A stretch of DNA of 64,000 nt. Origin: Pterois miles. Lineage: Eukaryota > Chordata > Actinopteri > Perciformes > Scorpaenidae. Location: NCBI GenBank assembly GCA_947000775.1, contig CAMQGK010000604.1, positions 5,200,501 through 5,264,500 on the forward strand. Direction: 5' to 3'. The notes below the pieces were generated by a model. That model ran no database searches. It had not been told where the DNA came from and saw only the letters and a program-made list of their open reading frames with translations. Every line of letters starts with the position of its first letter. Positions within the stretch are counted from its first letter, which is position 1. The translations under genes and the position numbers were made by a program. Of the stretch, positions 1 to 13,600 are shown in pieces.

Positions 1-340
1 AGAAAAAGACCAAAAAAAGTGGCAAAAATGTAAAAATTAAGAAAAATACATATATAAAAAAATATTAACTACTTGCAAAAGCCAAAACAAAATTAAGAAA
101 ACAAGACTGAAAAAGTCCTAGTCCCAGTCCTATAGGCCTGGGCTGAACGGGGAGACAGTGGAGGGACAGGCTGTAAGGTTTTAATATGTCTGAGGAAGGG
201 CTGCCAACCCTGCTCAAATCTGGATATGGAGTCATGTAGTGAATGTCTGGTTTTCTCCATCTAGGTTCTGATTATTTTGAAGCTACATTTGTCCCTGAAG
301 GTGAGGGCATTTTTCTTATAATCACTGAGATGTTACTGAC
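1..340 (-). other. tcf12: tcf12 intron downstream of exon 7 (partial)
   Basis: This intronic sequence follows the exon 7 donor. I looked for the next expected coding segment, which encodes the conserved KKVRKVPPGLPSSVY stretch of E proteins, and did not find it here, so that exon lies beyond the window edge. No repeat or other feature is recognised. Confidence 0.7.
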
Positions 341-476
341 CGATGGGCGGAGGATCTTGAAGAGGACGTCTTCGAGGATTGGCTGCAGTGAAGGAGTAGA
401 AAGGAGCAGCTGACTTCCCCGACGGAGTCACCGGAGTCGGACTCGCCAACCCGACGTCTGACCTTACAGAGGAACT
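341..476 (-). CDS. tcf12: tcf12 coding exon 7 (E-protein N-terminal region)
   Basis: This 136-base exon begins in phase 0 after a CTCTTTTAG acceptor and ends in phase 1 at the donor G|GTCAGT. It encodes residues 129-173 plus the first base of codon 174. The translation carries SPTPVTPSGKSAAPFYSF followed by NPRRRPLQD. This matches the TCF12 segment that in mammals reads roughly SP..LSSSGKPGTAYYSFS..SRRRPLHD. The Arg-Arg-Arg-Pro-Leu core is shared by all E proteins. It is the last tcf12 exon in the window. The identity is homology recognised by eye; the boundaries follow from splice consensus plus phase. Confidence 0.9.
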
Positions 477-2579
477 CTAAAAGAGAAAAACAAACGCACA
501 AATGCTTAAAATTAAAGGATAATATCAGCTTTAACTATCAGCCGTGAGTGTGTTTACTTCGGTTGTTTGTGGTAAAAATAACAATCTTTTAGTCAGCTAG
601 TAATTTCAAGCCCCATCAACTACATGTTTTAAGTTGTCTCTATTTATATTGTGCAACCTACATTTAACTTCAGAACAGCTTGGTCCTTAATAACACAACA
701 GAAAAAAAAGCATGCAAGTATTAACAGTGTGTTTACTGTACAAGTCAAATATCATATCAAAATTATTATAAACAAGAGACATAAAAAGGAATGTAATGTA
801 ATGGATGTAAAAATTGGTAACTCCTGTTTATTCTGTCAGTGTGGAAGCTCCCTGTATCATCCTATCACCAACATCTATTTAACCTCTACAACCTCAACAA
901 ACTGGGTTAAGAGCCCAATTAAGTGCTCGGTCTAATTAGCGTAATCGGCTGCAGACCAGTAGAGCAGGGATCATGTGTGCAGTGTGCAGCAGTTGGCTTG
1001 TAAACTGGCCTCACGTGCCCCCTGGAATCAGCAGGCTGAACACTGACACAGTAACCGCCGAGACCTTTCCAATACTGACAAATTCAACAATTAAAAATAA
1101 ACTCTGACATATATGAAATGTTCTATAAAAGAAACTGTCTCTCTGACCTAAAATGTAGGTCATGAAAAACTGTCAGAGGCAACGTGACACAAATGTAATA
1201 TGAAAATAAATAAATCAGGTCAGGTTGTGTAAAATGACAACATGTCACTGGTGCTACAGCGTTCACACGACACAACAGATCCACTTCTGCTGCTGCCTTT
1301 GTTCAATGATATTGAATCCCTGCAGCGACTCTGGCCTCTTTTACACCACCACAGCTATTCAGGGAGGAACCACGAAGATGTCATGCAAATCTGCTTGTGA
1401 CGAACACTACTGAATTTCATTCAGACTATTGCAGCTTAAATACTTCATTAGTGACAATAGAGGTTTGAAATCTTTGCATCTTCGGATGTACAAAATTCCA
1501 TATTAGCAGGAGTTTAGTAGGAGACGTCATGAGACAAACATTCAGAAATATATCAGGCAATTTGTGTGTAATGATGTATGGCACTTGACACATGGCCACC
1601 TGCCAAGTCAGTCGTCTTATTCAACTATTTCACCTAACAAGTTGACAAAAAAACGCAATAAAAAGTTACATATAGTGTAAGGAAGGCTATAAACCACTAG
1701 GTTTACTGGACAATAACAGGGTTAAAAATGTAAAATGTGCGGTGTAACTCTTCCAATGATTATTGTTATTTATCTTTATAATATTTCCAGCATACATGCA
1801 TTCTTTGCAGACTCTTTTTTGTCCTGCTGTTTGATTTCTTTTTGACCAGAGAGGATGCCCTGATCTCAGATCTGCACACATTCCCCAGCTCCTACTCAAA
1901 AAGTCTTAAATGGTATTCAATCTGCAAACACTTTCAGTAATACGTGTCGTTATTAAATTTTCACTGTACCCTATAAAAAGTGTCTAACTATGTGTGATTT
2001 CCTATTGTAATGTTGGAAGATTATTTCACACTGAATTGCAGAAATAGCCATTTTCATAGCAAGAACATCAGACTTTAACACCAGAGGAAATTTTTAAATG
2101 ATAGAGGCTGCTCTGCTTCAGGCAGATTTCTCTGAAAAAGCGCTGACTGCAGAATCCCAGACAGCCCCCTTTAGTTTTATAGTGGATATATGGAAACCTG
2201 AAGGGCAGTGGATGAGGATGCTCTGTTTGTCAACAGGTCAAAATTTGAAGTGACCTGGGGTTTCATCTTGTTAAGCCCTTGGAAATTTTGAGAAAGAGTA
2301 AGATATTAACATCAATCCTAAAATGAAAGGAATACAGTTACTCCCAGGCCTGACAACAGCCTGACTGCTTTGTTTGTGGTAGTTATGATGAAAGGAGCTC
2401 TTATTTAGTCAGGAACAGAGGGATTTACAGTAATCCAACCTTGGTTAAATAAAGGCATGGATTCCCTTTTTGAAATCAGCGGAAGAAGGGAGGAAGGGCA
2501 AGGCAACATTTACGAGCAGTCAAAACTTAGAGGTAAATGAATGTTTTTCCCATCTATCTGAAACATGAATAGAGCCACT
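477..2579 (-). other. tcf12: tcf12 intron 6, distal part
   Basis: No coding exon or recognisable transposon is seen here. Most of it is AT-rich. A more complex block at about 900-1075 contains AATTAAG and CTAATTAGCG homeodomain-like cores and a CACGTG E-box-like site within GC-balanced sequence. It looks like a possible conserved non-coding element, but conservation cannot be judged from one sequence. Confidence 0.4.
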
Positions 2580-2936
2580 GTTTGGCTTGTCCATGTTGGG
2601 CTACTGTAGAAACATGGTGGCCGGCTCAGTCGTGTCTAGAAGGTAACCAGCAAATTGCAAAAACATGCAAAAACTCTTTTGAGACTGGCAACCAGACGCC
2701 GTATCCTGACCTTAACAATTCAAGGTCAGTGCCTAAACTTAACCATCTCACGAGTTTCCAAAATTGTGGATTACCTTCTAGACACAACTGATCCGCTATG
2801 TTATGTAGATATAAACGGCTCATTCTACTGTTACGAAAACACAATGATTCTTATTTTCAGGTGATTATATACACACAAAAAACATACTTATTGATATTAT
2901 ATTACATTCCCGTCAACAAATCCCAACAGCTTCTTT
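2580..2936 (+). repeat. MITE family E copy (CCAGTGTGTA inverted-repeat family)
   Basis: The segment GGGCTACTGTAGAAACATGG, then a GTAGATATAAACGGCTCA block, then TTATTTTCAGGTGATTATA and a CAACAAATCCC end also occurs at 37065-37337 (same orientation) and at about 19585-20030 (reversed). Shared order at three loci in one window shows an interspersed repeat. Short reading frames inside it are not genes. This copy has an extra internal segment and lost or diverged termini. Confidence 0.65.
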
Positions 2937-3072
2937 CAGTTGATGTTTACAGGTCATACTAAAAACTACAAATGGACCAATAATGTTACTGGATCAGTTA
3001 TCAGAGCAATACTGACTTAAGCTGGATCAGGTGACAATGGGGCCGATCCGTTCAATTCAATTCTTTGTTTAT

Positions 3073-3145
3073 ATATTATATAAGATAAGATAAGATAAGA
3101 TATTCCTTTATTGGTCCCACAGTGGGGAAATTCACAATATACATC
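3073..3145 (-). repeat. LINE 3' tail fragment (minus orientation)
   Basis: A short GATAA tandem is followed by AGATATTCCTTTATTGGTCC and CACAGTGGGGAAATT. The same block occurs at 20955 and, reversed, as the 3' end of the SINE at 28783-29092. It is recognised as a common teleost non-LTR retrotransposon 3' end. No coding part is attached. Confidence 0.65.
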
Positions 3146-3489
3146 TTCCTATTTAAGTTTTGACCAATTTGTTGCTGCATTAAAAAGCTTTACACTTGAA
3201 ATGTAATTCCTGTTAATTTTGAAGATGTTTTACCAAGTTGCTGGTATACAATTGATAATTTTAACAATAAATAACAACTCAGTAATGTATATCTATAGAT
3301 TTAATTTCTCAAAGACAGCTACACGATACCTCCACCTGTCTGTAGCCACACCAACCTCAAGAGTTGGGTCTGTTAAGCTGTTTTTAGTACATTCTTTCTT
3401 GGATAATTATTCATATATCAATTTAAAACAAGTTGCTTGATTTGTTTTCAGGTCAACCAGCTATATACTGAGGGGGAAATAAGAGGTGA

Positions 3490-5136
<1,647 letters not shown>

Positions 5137-5151
5137 CTGCTTTGAACTCAC

Positions 5152-5213
5152 CTGGCTGCTAGATGCTCCAGGGTTCCTCCCATAGCCAGAAAATGGAGCC
5201 CTCTCTGATTTAC
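5152..5213 (-). CDS. tcf12: tcf12 coding exon 6
   Basis: This 62-base exon has acceptor TTTTTACAG and donor CAG|GTGAGT. Its first two bases complete Gly108, split from exon 5. It then encodes residues 109-128, reading KSERAPFSGYGRNPG and ending SSSQ. This matches the mammalian TCF12 block K-SERGSFSLYSRDTG..., and phase fits exactly on both sides (phase 1 in, phase 0 out). Most of the exon is flanked by repeats: the long CT/AT microsatellite starts 17 bases past its last base, and a LINE follows. Placement was made by scanning for the expected peptide between exons 5 and 7. Confidence 0.93.
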
Positions 5214-8029
5214 CTGTAAAAACACACAAAGGACAGTAACAACGACAATTATCTTTTTATGATATTTGAGAAGACACCTGGATTAACGCTGAATAATAGA
5301 CTACATACATACAGTGTCCTGGTAGCTTTGCGTCCTGACTGATCAACACTTTGCTGCAATGTTTTGTATGTAATTGTGTGTATGGGAGTGTTTTACTTTA
5401 CTACACTGATAAAATGTCATTGGAAAATCTAAAGGGTGTTGTTTCTTTTACTGAGTTGTGCTTGTTGTCTTTCACTTGGACATCATTTGGTGCTGGCTGG
5501 AAGCAGAGAGGAACAGATAAAATTCATAGAAATGGGACTTTTAGATAAGTTGGAGCTTAACCTCTTCCACTCCTTGAGGGTGCCATAGAAGCCTCAGTTT
5601 TATATGTTAAGTGAAGGTACATGCTTTTGGAGGGGTCTTTTAATCGTTTATTATCAATTCTGGAGTGGTGAAATTATTTAATTTAGTACCAAATCTGTGC
5701 AACAAATGGTACGAATGGCAATCATATACTTGTATCATAATGCTCTTAGCCCATATACACTTTCACAACTTAAATTAAATAATTTATTTTATTTTATCTT
5801 ATTACTAGAAGAATTTGACCCACAGTGCTATCTCCCCCCAAAGACCTCCTGTACTCCCCTAAAAAAGACAATAATTGGTCTATGGTAAAGAGGGGTGAAG
5901 TGGAAAGAAAGTTGGATCTTGAGAAAATAAAAATCCCTGCACTTCTGTAAAACAGTTTTGTATGTCACAAAGTTTTCAGTGTGCAAAAAATCAAGCAGAA
6001 TTACTGATTGCAGTCCTTCTATCAGTGTCACATTGGATGTGCGCACCTCAAAGGACGGCTCTCGAGCAGCCGTCGGGGGGGAAATACAACTTACAGCACA
6101 CAACACACATGAATCATACACATCACAATATCCAAACTCAGCAGTTTTACTCCCCTGGAAAAACAAACAAACAAACAAATGAGAGCTCCTTGGGGAGAAT
6201 GATGAATAACTTTAACAGCGTCGTACATTATTTTTGTCAGACTCTTCCAAATATTACAAGCACGGACACAAGCGCTGGAACTAAATTCTGTTTACTCTGG
6301 GGAAAAGGCAAATATTTTTTTTTTTTTTTTTTTGTGAGTTAAAAACTTGCATAGCCTGGATCTTTTGTTACACAATGACTGATCTGAACGTTGCTTTCAC
6401 AAGCACAGGTGAACAGAGGCACATCTGAGAGAATCCACTTGTGCTTATCTGCGCAGTCCTGCAGGAGACGGTTGTTCTGCATCTGTGCAGCAGACCGTCT
6501 CTAGAGAGATGGAGGAAGCCGAGGAAATCGGGCAAGATGGTTAAACTGGCAAAGCTGCTTCGCTTCTAACAATAATGTGATACAGTTCTGAGCCATCGCT
6601 CTTGCAAAAGTAAATAGGATTAAGTTGTCGGTTACCACCAACGTTCACTATCGTGGCAGTATGATGAAACATCTTTGACAGAGAATTTTAATTTCTTTCT
6701 TTCCTGTCTAACATCTAAAAGGTGGTTTAGTGGAATTCATTTTCAGTCCTAAAATGTCTTCTGAGGAAAAGGAGTTAAATATTCATTGGCAGCATATGTT
6801 GTGTCACACACACACTGTGTCTTATGTGAATAATTGATGGTCACTGTTGTAGTTTCAGGGCCCACCGGGGCAGACAGATGTGTCTGTGAAAACAACGTCT
6901 CAGTCCACACTATGAGATGGAGAAGCAGCCACACAGCCCCCCCCCCCCCCCCCCCCCCAAAAAAACTGTGGAGCCTGACAAAAGAAAGTCAACGGAGAAG
7001 TTCAATCAACAGTGAAGCCTAAACTTAGAACACACAGGAATACACAGTATAACTAAGGAATCACTGAGCAAAATACCATGCATAAATATTTACTGCATTT
7101 GTAAGCAATGAGATACTGCCTTTATTGCCAGTGCATCTTCAAAGACTCCAGTTGTTACAGATGTAAAAAATACTCATATAAAATGAGTGAGAACTTTATT
7201 TTCCTTTTCACGCAACTATGAAAAAAATAATCTTAATATTCCTAACACTCCTAACACAGTCATCTGCTGTGACTGACATTGTCCCTTTTCCTCTATTAGT
7301 GAGTTATCAACACTATCAGTTTAACTTGCCTCTTATATAAACACAGCGTCGAGTGTATCCGGGCAGCAGTGTGCAAATGGACGCAATGTCCAAGCCTAAG
7401 TCTAATACATGCCCTTCCTTTCTGTCTCCCACCCTGCATAAATCTCCCCAAGAGCACATAATAGACTTGAAATGTAATAAAACAAAAACAAAAAAATCTT
7501 TAAAGTACTGACTGAACCACATTGTTCTACTGGTAATTGGTCTGGATTTGCTAAATCAGAGAGAGCGTTTTCAAATTGACAGACAGAACTGGTGTAGGAG
7601 GAGGAAATGCACATTTTCAACTTAAAAACTGTAAAGAGCTAAAGCTACTATTGTCCGTTCAGTGTATTTAGAGGAACAGATCAACACCACTGTGTTACTC
7701 AAGATAGAGGGCTGCTCTTTAGCACTGAAAGGCTCATCTTTATGAATACAAAGGATCATGTTCATGGTCTATTTGATGCACCACTTTTATGTACAATGTC
7801 TCTCAAAGATAATTCAGCCCGTTCACACGAAAAGGCACATGAATGCCACGGTAATGAAAACAAGGCATTTGGCCTTTTCTTGCTTTTGGCATGTCATTTG
7901 TACACCATGTAGTCTGTACTGAGCCCAGTGTTAACACATCCACATGAATATGCTACGCTCAGAGCAAGTGACGTTGGATAAAAAACGAGAAAGACCACTT
8001 ATGGCGGTCAGGTGAGGACGTGAATGGGT
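5214..8029 (-). other. tcf12: tcf12 intron 5, distal part
   Basis: No exon or well-defined transposon is recognised. The stretch contains a poly-T run (6315-6333), a poly-C/poly-A run (6937-6966) and a small perfect 8-bp stem hairpin at 6465-6501. Short reading frames have no homology or splice context. Confidence 0.4.
6937..6966. repeat. Homopolymer (C)22(A)8
   Basis: An uninterrupted run of cytosines is followed directly by adenines. A second poly-C run of 22 lies at 14471-14492. Both are low-complexity, and their exact lengths may be unreliable in assembly. Confidence 0.95.
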
Positions 8030-8290
8030 CCAACAAATGCTTTCAACCAGGAGACGTTGGTCAGCGTTCGAAACAGTTTTTTGTTTTGTTAATGACGTTC
8101 GTAGTGTGTTTTTTACTTATGTAACGTTGTGTCTGTACAAATTTTACTTAGTTTACATACTCATTTTAAGTCTAACCATGGTGCTTTTCCTAAATCAAAC
8201 TACATGGCTTTCTTGCCTAAACCTACCTGCGAACGTAGTTTTGTTGCGTGGTGTCCAAATGACACATGAAAAACATCTATAAAATTATAC
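8030..8290 (-). repeat. Probable MITE family D fragment
   Basis: The block CTTGCCTAAACCTACC followed by a GTTTTGTTGCGTGG segment resembles, reversed, the AGGTTTAGGCAACAAAA blocks at about 25490 and 15500. It appears to be a diverged copy of one dispersed element. The ends cannot be set from sequence alone. Confidence 0.35.
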
Positions 8291-10499
8291 AATAGATGAC
8301 AAATGCGTCCTTGTGACATGCAGAACGTCCGTGCACTGTTGTGCAATTTATACGCCTTCCCATAAGACTGGATCGGATAATTAGATACTTGTATTTGCGT
8401 TGAAATGTGGTGAGGTATAATTCAGTTTCACTCACGTTAGAAGAGAATGAAACAAGTTCACAACATGAGTAGAATACCAGATCAAAGTATCCAATCGCCT
8501 GTCACTGCAAACTGCACCAAAACTTATCTGAAAAACTGAAGCCAGCTGAAGCACCTCTGTGACCACTCGACACGGCAGCCGCCCCATTGGGACGCTATCC
8601 TTACCCCCACCTCAGATGACCTCAATCAGCCAGCAAAAGCAGAAGGATGCAGCGGTGCTCAGGGGACCGGCCGCGTGGCAGCGCTACTCTGAGATTACCT
8701 TGTACCATGTACAGAGGTCATGGATGTAGACGTCTCTTTAGTTTGTTTGGAGTATCCCGCTGAAGACGCAGCAGCTCTGACAACTTTATCTGATCATGTA
8801 TCTCAACTCTGCCGTCAGAGCGGTAACTCATCTCCTTCGTCTTCTTCATGCTGGAAACAACCAGCAGGTATTTTTCCTTCTTCAGTAGATGAAACAGACA
8901 TTAAAGAAATAATGTGACAAGAAGCCAAACCATTATGTCCTTATGACAGTTTAAAACCACATGAAGCCTCTTAAACTTTAAGTAACGACCTGAGAATAAC
9001 CCCTGCTTATAAAAGACTCAGTAAAATTTACAGTTTGCAACTGTGTGGCTGCTTTTCAAATTTCTGGAGAATGCATATTTATGATGCTGAAGTAAAGTAG
9101 AACAAAGTGATATATCAAGGGGAGCATATTGCTGGGTTGGCCAGTTCTAAAGCCAGGAGCCTAAATTAGCTGAATAAAATATACCCTTATCATGCCGTGA
9201 CACAATCTCCTGTCTGACGCACATAGACTTTAACTCATTGTGAGGAAAATAGGTCACCGTGATAATCTGTATTTCTTATTAAAATACAAAACAAGTTTGT
9301 AAAATCACAAAGTTCCCTGATTAAAGTAACACTTATAAATCAAAGAGGATTCCTACTGTGAGGGAAGGAGAAACAAATAAAAGCAGAATTAATTTTATGA
9401 ATTACAGGCTTGTTAGTACCGATCCTTTGTTTTCCCTCCTCTGAGCAGGCCTGTGTGATCACAGCATCACAACAAGAGCAACACAATTATTGCTATCATT
9501 ATTTCTTGAGTAGGCCCATTTGTTCTGAGCAGGGCTACGCGGGACTAAGCGAGTGTTTTCTTTTTGTGTCACAGGCCTACTAATGAGTCTAAAAAGCGGT
9601 GATTGATAGGAAGCAAAAGTCATTATCTGCCTTAAAACAGCAAAGCATGCAAAAGATTAAAAAAAGCAACATGAGTAAAGTGGCTTAATTAGTGCACCAT
9701 TAAATCAATATAAGTATGCAGGCTGCCATCACACAGTATATTCCCAATGCAACAACAAAAAAAAAAAAATCAATCTAATGAGGGGAAAAAATCCATCAAA
9801 TCTGATTAAAATGTTCTGTGAAGCTGCTTATTAGCATATCGCTCAGATGTGTGGTGGTGTAACTATGACTGTGAAACACTTCACCGCAGATGAATCTATA
9901 TTCGACTGAACGTGTCCTGGAAGACAGATTATATTAGTTGCTAATTTTCCACAGAGACAATTTGTGACAAACTGTGCTAACACTGCTCATTAGCAGTTTA
10001 TAATAGTCAAAACCTTCAGTATGTGCAGCCATGTAACCAACTGGGAAAAAAAGATGTGCCAACTAGATTCAAATAATCAAAAACATACAAAGATCTGAAC
10101 GTCACGCAAAATCACACAACGCTGTCGACTCAAAGTAAAATACCTAATTTACAGTATTTAATCCTGAGTCAATACATTTTCCTCTGGTCTTCTTGTCTGC
10201 AATACAGTTAGAGTTGCGCTCGACCACATAAACGTGTATCCGAGAAACACTTGTACGATTCTGTCAAAACATTCTCACTCCCAATTTGTCAAATACCGCC
10301 GCTTGGTCAGCGACAGTGACGACTGACATGGAGAGGAGGTTGTGTTGCTCCGGCTGCTTGACATCCTCCTGGATGCACCTTCTTTCATATGTTCATGTTA
10401 TATGCATTAATTTCTGTCATCTGGATTGTCTATGTTGTATTTTCATTATGTTGCTACTCTGTACACACAACATCTATTGCAAGTTTTGTTTTCTTCTCA
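8291..10499 (-). other. tcf12: tcf12 intron 5; possible conserved block
   Basis: No coding sequence is recognised. The part from about 9430 to 9900 is non-repetitive and moderately GC. It is rich in homeodomain- and E-box-like words (TTAATTAG, CATTAAATCAAT), the texture expected of a conserved non-coding element. This is a guess from composition only. Confidence 0.3.
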
Positions 10500-10632
10500 T
10501 TATCCAGTGAGAGGGTGGCATTGTAAAGGACGGAGGGTGTTGCATCCTGCACAGATTGTAGAGCCCCTTGAGGCAAATTTGTGATTTGTGGGCTATACAA
10601 ATAAAACTGACATGCCTTGACTTGACTTGAGG
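10500..10632 (+). repeat. LINE/SINE 3' tail fragment
   Basis: The sequence GATTGTAGAGCCCCTTGAGG, then ATTTGTGATTTGTGGGCTAT, then ACAAATAAAACTGAC and a short (CTTGA)n end is the characteristic 3' end of a fish non-LTR retrotransposon. The pattern is a stem-loop-like block, then AATAAA, then a short tandem. No coding part is attached upstream. Confidence 0.6.
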
Positions 10633-13600
10633 ATACTAACGAGCTACGTGACAAACAGCTAATGTAACAAATTAAGTCAATGTTACTTTAAGTTTCACAC
10701 GAACCACGGACAGTTGTCTACTGGTTGAAAATCAAAAGATAAATATTTATTTGACCCCTCCCAACCGCCCTCAGCAGACTCTCACACTATTAATACTACG
10801 CCAGTAGCTCCAACTGTTGAATAATGCCGTGAGTGGATTTATATTGGAGCTAATTGAAAGCCCGGTGCATCACATACAGTCACTAAAGGGTGCCTCCGTG
10901 CGCTGGTGTTCAATGCTGACGGGCACCAATCGGAGTTAGGAGTGAAACCGGGTTGATTCTGTCGACAGATCTGTAAAACTGAGTTTCTTCACAAGAATCA
11001 CAAAAAAGCAGCCCTTTAAATCTGGTGTTCACCAGAGATGTGCTCATAAGTTTCTTGGAAATACGTCATTTGACATGAAAAAAGCATAAAAAAAATTACT
11101 AATCAATTAAAGAAACTTTAGTCGGCTGAGACCAAAATGCCCTAATTACCGTGTCTCTCACTGTAACTGGCACATTTGCACAGGCTCGGTCCAGCTGGTT
11201 AGGAAGCATCTGTGAACGGCTATCAAGACAAATTGCAGATTTTAAAGGTGTTCAAGTGCTGCTATAATTGTGCCAATGTTTTATCAGGACAAAAATCCTC
11301 ATCCCGATGCAAGGCACTATTATTTGGTCTATCTCAGACACCCGTTACACAGCTACACTACACAGGATGGGGGTTAGGTACGTTACTCAAAGCTACAGAT
11401 TTAGCATAAAGAGGTACAGTTTCTCTTTTCTCTTCTTTACCCAGGTGCTCTCCACTGTTGCACAACGTTACAGACAGGAGCTTGTCCTTCAACTGTATTC
11501 CACATACTCTGTTCACAGCTATAAACACATTATAGCATACTAATGGTGTCAGACCACAGGTTTATTTATTTATTTTGTTTAGTGAGTATTTTCTCAACAA
11601 CACTGTGTAACCAAAGCACTTTGGTGTCAATGTGAACTTACTGAGATCATTCAACTCACTACAAATATACAAAACACGCCACACACCCCTTCAAGCACCT
11701 AGAGCACCAGTACACCTGGTCAATTTCAATGATTCTACAATGTGCGACCAAAAATTATTAATTTTTTTAATATTATGTTTTGCATTTCGATTGTCAAAAA
11801 AATAACGATTTTTAATTTATGGTTCACATGCAAAGATTTGTGGCGGACAGTGTTTCAGATTGCACTAAAACTTACGTTACAGCAGCTGAGATAAATGCAA
11901 ATGTAGATCCCACTGTTCTGACAGATGATTAAAAAAAACAATTTTTTTTTACTCAGATTGTATTGTGTTCTTTATACTATGACAGTTTTCATAAAATTAC
12001 TGTCAGGAGCACTATATCACTTTGTTTACAGTATCACAATATACCGTAACACACTGAATCGTAACCTCTGTATCATGATATGTATCATATCACATATCAT
12101 GACAGAGAATGCATGCTTCATTATAAAACCGAAAACCTTTGTTTGTCTATTAGGCTGCTGTATCTAAACTGGAGGTAAACATATTGGAATAAATTTTAAA
12201 AATAAATAAATAAATAAATAAAAATAACAATAAATGAATTTAACTTAAAAAATTAAAATAGAGCAACACAGTTCTAGAAAAAAAAAAACCCTAATCCCAG
12301 TTTAACTTTAAAGAAGTAGAAACTCTAGAGGATATAAATCACATTTTCAATTCAGTTCAACCTCAGCTACCACCACGCTGAGGTAGAGCGGTGATTAAAC
12401 AACATTAGGTGCTGAAATCCGACTGAAGGAAAAAGCGAGCTGGCCAGTCATTCATAGTGTGCCTCCTTATTGATCACAGGTCTGCAGCAGAGCCCCTTGT
12501 TCAGATAATGTAAGAGGTAGTGACCTAAGCGTCTCCAGGGATCAATTCTACACCCCCGCCACAAAAACAGCCAATTAGCGAGCGTGCTTCACCGCCTCTC
12601 ACATGCATTCCAACGGCCTCTTTTTCTCCATCAAGAAAACAAGTCCATTTTCCCCAGCTCCGAGGAAAGCCAAGACCATGAAAACAAACACATAATACAG
12701 GATGAGGAAGTGTTGTTAATGTAGAAACCGAATGAATTTATCACACGCCAGCTCACTTGGATTGTTTTTTTTTTTCCTCCACACGTGTTTGCTGTTGTGT
12801 GTCCATGTGTGTGTGTGTGCTCATGTTTCCATGTGATGACTTCCATGGTACCTAACCACAAAACATCAGTCCTGTCAAGATAATAGCTCTTTACGTCGGA
12901 CCCATATCAGGACTATTTCTGACAAATAGAAACATTTTTATGAATCTCTATTGAAAGACCTAAATGCTGTCATACTGCTTTATGTCTGTTAATATCCATG
13001 AAAAGAAGAGAATAAAGAGAATCATGAACAGGATACTTTACCCTATATAAAGTCCAGTTTTGGCCTCTCTAGATGCTTTGGAAGTAAAGCTAGACAGGCT
13101 CCATGGTTACTAGTGCATTCCTCTGGCAACAAGAGACGGCACAAGGACAAATCAGATGTACACTCACTCACTTTTTCCTCATACCTTTAAGTATGCCTCC
13201 TTTTGTTTCCTTTTCTCATGAGTTTGTGTACATCCATCCTGTCAAAGCCGTCTGATGCTTCCACCAGGTTCTGTTTGACAGTGCATAAAAGCTGGCGGGG
13301 TTAGAGGTCAGGTCAGCATGCTGAGGAAACAGGGAAGGGAGGTAGTGTACATCAGCTTCCTCCCTCCCTAGCTGAGGGTGAGTGTCTACAGCCCAAGCCT
13401 TGGGACCAACAGGAGGACGGAGAAACATGATAGAGCCACAAAACACTGTGGAAAAACGTCTCCCTGCCCTGCGCTCAACATTAATTTCTGCGTACAGCCT
13501 TGTCAGCAGTGACATTATTCAAAACAGCAAGAGCAAATGTTAATGAGTACTTATTTGCATATTTTTTCTTTGTTGAAATGTCACTGATTATTACGTACTA

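Noticed and set aside
6465..6501. Hairpin with GAGACGGT/ACCGTCTC stem as a possible microRNA precursor
   Set aside because: Too short (about 37 bases) and the stem is interrupted; no supporting evidence.
13216..13515. 99-codon minus-strand frame in tcf12 intron 5
   Set aside because: Sense-strand but without flanking splice sites fitting the tcf12 phases and without similarity to any E-protein segment.
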